Origin: Cylindrobasidium torrendii FP15055 ss-10
Lineage: Eukaryota > Basidiomycota > Agaricomycetes > Agaricales > Physalacriaceae
DNA: 64,000 nt
Direction of reading: 5' to 3'
Assembly: GCA_000934385.1 (NCBI GenBank)
Contig: KN880448.1
Span: forward strand, 153,350 to 217,349
Position 1 is the stretch's first letter. The number at the start of each line of letters is the position of its first letter. Below the pieces are notes generated by a model, which was not told where the DNA came from, made no database searches, and was given only the letters and a program-made list of their open reading frames with translations. The translations under genes were made by a program, and so were the position numbers. Shown here one piece after another: positions 56,898 through 64,000 of this stretch.

Positions 56898-58639
56898 ACT
56901 ATGAGTCCCAGATGGCGCCAAACGCGGGAACACCACGACTCATAAGGCCATAGACGACTTTCTTGGTGAGCGGCTCGTTGGAGATGATGACTACTGCCTC
57001 TGCGTTGAAGTCTTTTACCATCTTGTACGTGAGCTTGACCATATCTGGGCGCCCGTACTTGCGGGTGTCTGTCTCCAAATCAGCGCGAGCTCAAAGAAAG
57101 GTAGGGCATGTAGGTCGTACCATAGATGACTGCATCGGGATCAGCCGCGGTGACTGCGTTGACGAGGTCGTCGCCAAACGTCTTGCGGATGTTCGAACCC
57201 GTCCAAAGGAGGCGGTGCTCTTGGTCGTGAGCAAAGAGGCATGGCGCGATAGGTCCTATGCCTGAGCCTGTCGCGACAAAGACAACGCGGCGGAACATGA
57301 TGTTGACGCGGAGGACACCAGAGACTGGCGTGCCGCGCACCCAGATCTCGCTCGGTGGGTCGCGGATAAGTTTGGTCGTCCAGTCGCCGGCCTGCGAGAC
57401 GACCATAGACCATTCGTCTGTTCCGGGGACGGGTACGCAAGCGAATGCGTGCCATTCTTGCAGGGGGTCGAGGGAGACGCGGCCAAAGGAGCCAGGGACG
57501 GGTCGAGGGTGCATGCCGAAGACTGGACAATATGTGAGGAAGAGTAACAGAATTGTGATATCAGAGATACGGACCTTTGTATTGGAAGTACATTCGAACT
57601 GCGTGGTCGGAGAGTACGACGCTGCGCACGGGTACTTTGCGGAGGCGAGTCCATGGCAGAGCAAGAGATGCTGTGGGAGGTGTCAGATCTTTTGCTCGTG
57701 TCCAGGAGTATAACTACGTACCAGTTATGATGAACATAAGCCACATGGGCGCAGAGTGAACAAGGGCGTATCCCAAAGACTTTTCGCCCCTCCAGTCGTT
57801 GGTCAAAAGAACGACATGGACCCACACGAGCCCTGTTGCGGTCCATCCGGCGAAGCGGTGAATGCGTTCGAAGGTATCGTGGCTGGCGCTCCGGAACCAT
57901 GGAAGGGCAAACCCAATGATGCAGCCAAGGAAGATAAGGATAAGCCATGCAAAAGTGAGGGTCGCTACTGAGATCTGGATTGACATTAGATGGATTCTAA
58001 ACGAGTGGAGGTGGAAAATGTACCGGCCCATTACCACTGACACGTTCTTGAGTTCCTTGAGCGCAAGTTGCTGCCAGCCAGATAGTACCAGAGACGGCGG
58101 CGCCAGAGTGGATGCCGCCGAGATGGTAGACGCGTGCCATAAGGAGTCGGAACCACAGCGGCCATCTATCACAAATCCATGAGTTGTTGTTTTTCGATAG
58201 CTTAGAGAAGCACGTACGATTGCGGAACAGATGTGAAGACATCGAAGAACGCGTTCACAACGTAGTCCTGGCGCATCATGATAGCCACAAAAATGTTGGC
58301 GACTGTGATAAGACCCAAGCGCTGGCTGGTGACCCCATACACGAAGAGGGCAATGAGGATGCCCGCATTCGCGAAGAATACAATCCCAAAGATGCGGTGG
58401 TATATCGTGAAGACAATGTGGCGAAGGTCACGGAAGATCTTGCCTTCCTTCTTTTCAGGCAGGTCCTCTTCGAGATATCCGTCCCAAGGGAGTTTCTCGA
58501 TGACACTGGATGTCTCCGACTTGAAGGACAAGGATGGTGTCCCGACGATCGTTCCCTCCTTGGAGGAGGGCTCGGTTGATGTCGGCGTCGAGTCGCGCTG
58601 ATAGGCAAGAGCAGGAAGAGTGGGCATGGGAGTGCTCAT
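56898..58639 (-). CDS. TmpA-like membrane flavoprotein oxidoreductase
   Basis: Related to the Aspergillus plasma-membrane protein TmpA and to the membrane/reductase tail found on some NRPS-like proteins. The N-terminus is cytosolic (MSTPMPTLPALAYQRD, IEKLPWDGYLEED), then a series of spans: TIYHRIFGIVFFANAG, ALFVYGVTSQRLGLITVANI, WPLWFRLLMARVYHLGGIHS, FAWLILIFLGCIIGFALPWF, TATGLVWVHVVLLTNDW and WLMFIITG. The repeated His (YHRI, YHLGGIHSG, ERIHRFAGW, WVHVV) may bind haem. The soluble part has LRKVPVRSVVLSDHAVRMYF, VPGSFGRVS, AGDWTTKLIRDPPSEIWVRG, the NAD-binding RVVFVATGSGIGPIAPCL, DADPDAVIYD-like end and VPAFGAIWDS. It has many introns and is about 480 residues. TmpA affects asexual sporulation; the substrate is unknown. 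Confidence 0.82.
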
Positions 58640-59872
58640 CTTGGCTGGCAGTGGTCGATGGGTGTCGATATCGTTCTCAGAATTCCGAAAGGCTTTTATA
58701 CATCCTTGTACACATTAGTGCTCGACATCGGAGGTCGAACGTGAGCTTAAGATCCACTGCTCTATGCGTAAAGCGCATCACTGATAGAATAATCCAATGC
58801 CCTCCGCCTTCGGAGTGAACCCACAAAAAACTGCTGGTGGACCACACGCCAGTGTAGCATCTAGACTTGCAGGTATCCCAGATAGCATTGTAGAACGCTG
58901 TGAGTTGTCTTCAGGAATCAAGCACACTTTGACAGGGTCCCCATGCCTGTAGTTCTAGATGAGCCCTCGAGTATTGACTTCGGCGGTCTGCCTGGAGTGT
59001 CCTCCCTATCTTCGAGTTCAACAAAACATGAATGTATAGAGCTCCAGAAAGTACTCACAATCTCATGTGGGGATGGTACACGGTGACCGTGCCCCAGCAG
59101 CGATGTCGAGATGTCTCAATAACATTCGCAAGTTCAACCGACAGCGCATCACTGGGGACAATGGGCACCTAGCCCCGCCTTCCTTGGTGATCTGCGCGAC
59201 ACCAAGTAATGCATCACGATTTACAGTACGCCAAGCAACCGCCAGTCGGAAAATGGGCGTCGGTTGGGCGTTCCGACGAGTTGTTGAGTAGTGTAAGCAT
59301 TTCAAATCTCCCCACATCCTTTACTGACAAGAGAAGGAGTGTTCTCGGTATAATATGGATCATATCGAAGGTCGCCGACCTATTTTTCTGAATAATCAGC
59401 GTCCTATGTGCGTCAGATTGGCAGTTAGTTGTTGATCAAAGATTAGTGTTGACATTTATTGGGTCGGTTGCGCCCTCGATGCACCGAACTTTCGGACACG
59501 CTGGTGGGGAGAGATAGAGTAGAGTTTTCGGTGCCGAGGCCAGTGGCGAACGATCTCCCATCACGGGCGTTGCCGATTCTACAGTGGCGTGCTCAGGTAG
59601 GTGCTAGGATGGCTTGGAGTACGATTATGTGCGAGTGTAAAATCATCGGAATCGTATTGAAGACGATAGATATATCATTGCGAGCCTCGGATGGCCCAGA
59701 ATCCTCAATCTCAATACATCAGGCAGAAAGAAGAGCGAACACCGTGCTGGCGTTATTCATTGATAAACCACACAAGCTAATGTACAACATCCAATAATAT
59801 ACAAAGATTCCTTTTCCCACCATAAATCCCATGAAGAGTAGAAAGAATGATAGCAATTGCGAAGGTAATAGC
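58640..59872. other. Intergenic, no supported gene
   Basis: About 1.2 kb. Short frames only (for example 59063-59317 minus); no domain, repeat or RNA gene recognised. Confidence 0.4.
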
Positions 59873-60999
59873 TTAGGTAGTGCACTGGACGGTCGCAACG
59901 TTGATTCCAAGGTTGTTGAGCAGACGGTTCTGGGGGACTGGTCAGCGCAGAATCAGTTGAGCGAACGATAAACACGAACCTTCTGAGCACGCGTGAGCTG
60001 CGCGATGAGTGCACAGAGTGTCTGCTTAGTGGTCGCGGACGGGGCGGCAACCCAGGCGAAATAGGCGTCACCAAGGCCAGCGAGAATGTTGTTGGCCCGG
60101 TTCTGAGTGATTACATTGTTGCAGTTAACAGCGGTGACAGAGGCGTCAAGGGCGAGCGCCGAAAGTTGATTGCGCTGGCTGAAGTTGAGATCTGTTGTGA
60201 TCTGGCAGTACGCAAGCTGGTTGGCAAAGACCGTAGGTGCATTGAGAAGGTTGTTGTACGCGGTGGAGAGTCCGTTGGAAATCGCATCGAGCTTTGTGGC
60301 AAGCGTCGGGCAAGTGGGGTTGAGGGTGAGGCCCTGAATTGCAGCGATATCCGCCTTCTGGGTTTGAGATTCCTGGCTGATGAGGGTGCAAAGCGTGTTT
60401 GTGTTCAGACGGTTCGGGTTGCGCGTGTAAGCCTGGTACGCTTGTCCCAGACCGGCTTGGATGGTGTTGAGCTGATCAACGATGGATGGGCACTGAACGT
60501 TGATGATAACACCGAGGGCGGCGATGCTCCTGCGCTGAGCCGGGGTGAGTGTAGTGGTGATGGCGCAAAGAGCTTGGGTGTTCGCGGGGGTCTGACCACC
60601 AGTGGCAGAGAAGGTTGCATACGCGTCACCCAGGCCAGCTTGAATGGTGTTGAGCTGGTCAGTGGTGGTCGGGCAGGTGACGGCGGCGAAGCTGAAGCCA
60701 AGATTGGCAGCGCTGGTCTAACACAGCGTAAGCAATGAATCGAGGGCAGCATGAGAAGGAAAACTAACCTGCTGAGCTGTAGAGAGCGCGGCCTTGTACC
60801 TGCAGATGGCTGCAAGGTTGTTCTTGTTCGACGGGTTGTTGCGGTATTGCCTGATGGCGGCGGTCAAGCCGAAGGCGATACCCTCGAAGCTGACAGCGCG
60901 GTCCTCGAGCCCACGTTCCTCAAACCCATCAAAGTCGGGAGCGGGAGCTGCAATGGCCATGGCAGCAAGCACGAGGGTAAGGAGAGGTGTGAAGAGCAT
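59873..60999 (-). CDS. Secreted protein with internal Cys-containing repeats
   Basis: Three exons, about 340 residues. Signal peptide MLFTPLLTLVLAAMAIAAPA. The mature part is built of four to five diverged repeats of about 60-70 residues. Each has a Cys before a helix and a second Cys after it: CPTTTDQLNTIQAGLGDAYA then ALCAITTTLTPAQRRSIAAL; CPSIVDQLNTIQAGLGQAYQ then TLCTLISQ; CPTLATKLDAISNGLSTAYN then AYCQITTDLNFSQRNQLSAL; and NNILAGLGDAYFAW then TLCALIAQLTRAQK. The C-terminus reads NNLGINVATVQCTT. No membrane anchor. It is faintly like fungal hydrophobic-surface-binding (HsbA) helices, but I do not assign it. A TATA box and an imperfect tandem duplication lie upstream. Confidence 0.8.
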
Positions 61000-61108
61000 G
61001 GTGAAGAGGATTTAGTGGCTGCGGTTGAAAGCTGGGAAGGCTGAGGGATGAGGAGGCTGAGCTGAGGAGGCTGAGAGCTGCTGAGTTACCACCTTCGAGT
61101 GGCGAGCG

Positions 61109-61115
61109 TTTTATA
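61109..61115 (-). promoter_or_regulatory. TATA box of the secreted repeat protein gene
   Basis: TATAAAA on the minus strand, about 110 bp before the ATG at 60999. Confidence 0.55.
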
Positions 61116-61166
61116 CCTTCTCTCGACGAGACAAGAGGCGCACGGAATATGAACATGGGATCCCGG

Positions 61167-61270
61167 TCTTACCCAGTGATTCGGGATAGGACACTCACGA
61201 AGGCGCATCATCCTGTAGAGTTCGAGTTTATCGTGAACGGAAGGGGTCATGAGTCTAATCGCGCTGGAGC
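61167..61270. repeat. Imperfect tandem duplication, unit A
   Basis: Shares ACCCAGTGATTC (61171) and CGGAAGGGGTCA followed by GTCTAATCG with unit B. Confidence 0.65.
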
Positions 61271-61284
61271 CAATGAGGGAGTAA

Positions 61285-61396
61285 GTCTCACCCAGTGATT
61301 CAGTCAAGCGCGTCCTGAGTGCGCCGAAAGATTCTAAAGCTATGCGGGATATGCGCGATGTCGAGCGGAAGGGGTCAAGGTCTAATCGGCCTGGGG
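61285..61396. repeat. Imperfect tandem duplication, unit B
   Basis: Copies of the anchors at 61290 and 61366; period about 120-128 bp. Located 170-400 bp upstream of the secreted repeat protein. Confidence 0.65.
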
Positions 61397-62354
61397 CTTA
61401 GTACATGCGCGTTTACGTTCTAAGAAGACAAGAAGGTACTCCGGGAGAGACAAAGACGAATTCTTGTGGCTGAAAAAGTAGCGGGCAGGGTCAGACCATT
61501 TCAGACTTAGCATGGACGACGCGAAATCGGGGGCATGGTGCGACGACTAGAATATTGGGCGACTCTGAATCTGTCCCGAAAGCAAACACACATTGAGAGG
61601 TCATGCAACTGAGGGTGCCACCAGGTTCGAGGTTGTGGTAGAGTGCTGGTAACCTTCATGCTTACGACAGATCGGCTTAGTTCCGGAGCCCGGACTGATA
61701 CATATCACTTTCCCACGGTTCGCATGCGTGATCATGTGATCCTGCAACGTAGCGCTGCGCTGCGCTGGCCATCTGCATCAACACCAGGGGCCAGTGGCCT
61801 GACAGTTTTTTCCCACTAGAAAAAAAACGGAAATTTGCGCTAGTAACGTACAAAATACATACATTAGAAGCGCTCTAGCCTACCTCTTCTATCGCTTCGT
61901 CGTTCTTGACCGCAGCTTATTCAGGGAGCTTTTGTGGGGCATGTTATTTCATAGCGACGCATTAGCTAACCGCATACTTGGGCTGTTTTGTTAGAAATTA
62001 GAAGGGCACGAGTATTAATTAGACAGGTTTGATTATCTGCATCAGTGAGATTCAGTGTTCGCACTAATTAGTTAGTAATGAGAATTGCAGGTTGGCATTG
62101 CATACCTTTTGACACAGCCGGGAACGAAAATTAGGCAGCAGCAAGGGATTCAAATATTCATATCTCACCGAAGACTCGAACCCGAGAGTTGGTGAAATTG
62201 AGAACTTCTTCCTGCCATTGCTTGTGCCGGTTCCTCGCCAACTAACAACACAACCATTCGACGCGTCTGATCCATAGTGTCAAATAAGACTGACAACACC
62301 TCCAAGGTCTATGTTCAACACAACAATTAATAATGTAATGAGATAACTGTACAA
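61397..62354. other. Intergenic, no gene seen
   Basis: AT-rich from 61800 to 62340, with TTAGTTAG/TAATTAG-like tracts. No exon or RNA gene recognised. Confidence 0.4.
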
Positions 62355-63504
62355 CTACTTCTTCTCCTTCGGTTTATCCTCACTCTTCTGGTCGCCGTCT
62401 TTCTTCTCGTCCTTCTTGTCCGCGTCCTTCTTCTCGTCCTTTTTCTCCTTACTGTCACCTTCCTCTTCTCGCCCTACGCTCGCCTTGTTGTCTACCAACG
62501 CATGCAACGCCAAAACCGCTCTCACCAGTGAGCTCATGTACACCACCAGCATCTCATCGTTCGTCTTCTCCTCCAACGCCTCTTGTGAATCTGCTTGTGA
62601 GAAATCCGGTAGCAGGTTCAACGCGTCTTGGAGATAGTACACGATTTGATGTGGTATAGGTGTCTTGTCGTCTGGCCGTGCAAGCTGCGCGAGGTAGACC
62701 TGCAATTCCTGGATGCGCGATGCCAAACCGCGTAGGGATGCAATGCGCTCAGTGACCCGCGTTGCAAGCGTTGTCGTTGTCGAATCCTTCACGTCTCGTA
62801 ACAAGTGTTCCACACCGATCTCCTCGGCCTCTTCAGCTTCTATTGCTGACGGGACGTGCAAGAATGTCTTGCGTGTTTCTGTACCATCCTAAGGGAACGG
62901 TTATGAGATGACTCTGGCTGGAGTAATGCACGCACGTCCTTGATCTCCTCCACTGCAAAGTAAGCGTCGGTGGGTATGCCGACCGTTGCCTCTGGTCGGA
63001 CATCTACAATGACCATAATGGGCCGCGGAATGAGCTTCTTGAAGAGGTCGTTGATCTCCTGGTCCGACGCGCGTAGCTTAGGTCCAGAGTGATACCATCC
63101 AATCATCCGTTCGCGGGCTAAATCACAGTCAGATTACGTTCACTTGTATAGATTCTATAACGCACCATTGACCTTCTTGAACATCTCGTACATTCCCTGA
63201 ATATAATTGTGATCCAGGAACCATGTTTTGCTATCCTTCTCATCCTCTTCGAATGGCACCGCGAAGCTGTTGGCGACGTTGATAGTCTTGCCGTTGTCCT
63301 GTCCGAGAAGTACGCCAACGACGCGCTTTGTTGATGAGCGGCTCTGGATGGCGCGCGCGTGGTGGTCTGCTACTGAGAGCAGGACCAATGGATGGACTAT
63401 GACAGTAGTATTGGCGAGGACATTGAGCTGGACGCGTGTGCGTTAGGGACAAGTGCGCGATTCCAACAGAGCATATGCACCTGTTCTGTTGTGCTCGCGA
63501 CCAT
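62355..63504 (-). CDS. RPN8: 26S proteasome regulatory subunit Rpn8
   Basis: Non-catalytic MPN subunit of the proteasome lid, partner of Rpn11. Four exons. MVASTTEQ | [40 protein letters not shown], then [35 protein letters not shown], and [17 protein letters not shown]. That last motif has H-S-G where the active JAMM enzyme has H-x-H, so it lacks zinc-protease activity, as expected for Rpn8. [19 protein letters not shown] and [20 protein letters not shown] follow. The C-terminus is a long Lys/Asp/Glu-rich tail ([15 protein letters not shown]). Length about 340 residues. The first exon (24 nt) is defined by CAG|gtgcat...gtccag|CTC. Confidence 0.94.
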
Positions 63505-64000
63505 AATGGGGGACGATGACGATGATAGTTCACGCTTGACCGACGCGACGCGCGTCTTCGATGATGATGATCGTAGTATGGCCTTGTTTGACTGTTACCA
63601 CAGCGCCACGCTAAGTTCATTGTCCTCAAATACATATATTCAAAATGAGTGGGGGGTATGGCCGCAGGCGGCGTGAGCCAAACCTTATCTAAATATCAGA
63701 TGTCAGATAGTCTCTTTTACAGTGAACAGACAACAAACAACTTGAATTGACGGGCTTTTTGCTCTATTATGTATCAGTATCGTTAACGTTCCTATATGAG
63801 TCGAGTAGTTGAAAGGGATCGGTAGTTGAGCTTGAGTACTAAGTATTCGAGTAGCGTTGTACAAATTTTGATGTCCCAAGGGGTCGAGACTAACCTTCCA
63901 AGCCAAAAGTTGATACCAAGTTGAGAGTAGCATCAAACGAGCGCGATGTGAGGGTCGGGAGATACTAGAGATGGCAAAGGATGTTATTCAACAATGATCA
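63505..64000. other. Upstream of Rpn8 to window end
   Basis: Rpn8 promoter and unassigned sequence. No gene visible. Confidence 0.4.

Noticed and set aside
62165..62195. TCGAACCCGAG resembling a tRNA T loop
   Set aside because: No complementary acceptor arm or cloverleaf in the neighbourhood.
1..64000. CRISPR arrays, bacterial operons, prophage
   Set aside because: Intron-rich eukaryotic DNA; no regularly spaced repeats with spacers.

Overview
The window is nuclear DNA of a filamentous basidiomycete, most likely an Agaricomycete. Genes are dense and lie on both strands. Nearly all are cut by many 45-65 nt GT-AG introns with CTNAC-like branch points. The encoded families are fungal: a CreA/Cre1-type C2H2 repressor, an Mcm1-type MADS protein, Cdc37, Rpn8, dynactin p27, FKBP12, a 2-Cys peroxiredoxin, a NiCoT nickel transporter, a wax-synthase-type MBOAT, a Pof3-like TPR/F-box protein, a TmpA-like membrane flavoprotein and several secreted Cys-containing proteins. 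One tRNA-Leu(CAG) is present. All products and exon models come from reading the sequence; no database search was possible.

Layout. 0-11 kb: MYND protein (-), a 63-aa small gene (+), NAD(P)HX epimerase (-), a multi-span membrane protein (+), a 94-aa basic coiled-coil protein (-), a second MYND protein (+), an aldo-keto reductase with a hydrophobic tail (-). 11.5-16.4 kb: tRNA-Leu, an intergenic stretch with a diverged 35-nt repeat pair, the CreA-like repressor (-), and a 362-bp MITE with 56-bp terminal inverted repeats and TA target duplication. 16.4-31.9 kb: a long methyltransferase-fold protein with a disordered insertion (+), a Dabb-like protein (-), Mcm1-like (-), a zf-C3H1 protein (-), NiCoT (-), MBOAT (-), a GSKIP-domain protein (+). 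32-37.8 kb is gene-poor: a secreted double-psi-barrel protein (-), a gene relic with three in-frame stops, and 3.3 kb without a confident gene. 37.8-46.9 kb: an H15-domain protein (+), peroxiredoxin (-), FKBP12 (-), an OGFr-domain protein (+), a second Dabb-like paralogue (+), dynactin p27 (-). 47.2-47.9 kb carries a cluster of TGTTATTAACA repeats with an inverted copy at the far end. 48-64 kb: secreted Cys-rich protein (-), p34-type adaptin-binding protein (-), Pof3-like (-), Cdc37 (+), ribose-5-phosphate isomerase (-), TmpA-like (-), a secreted internally repeated Cys protein (-) with a duplicated upstream region, and Rpn8 (-).

Most genes are unrelated housekeeping or regulatory functions, and I see no biosynthetic cluster. 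The accessory signals are the MITE, the decayed gene, the TGTTATTAACA region, the secreted proteins with TATA boxes, and a 14-nt motif shared upstream of the peroxiredoxin and one Dabb-like gene.
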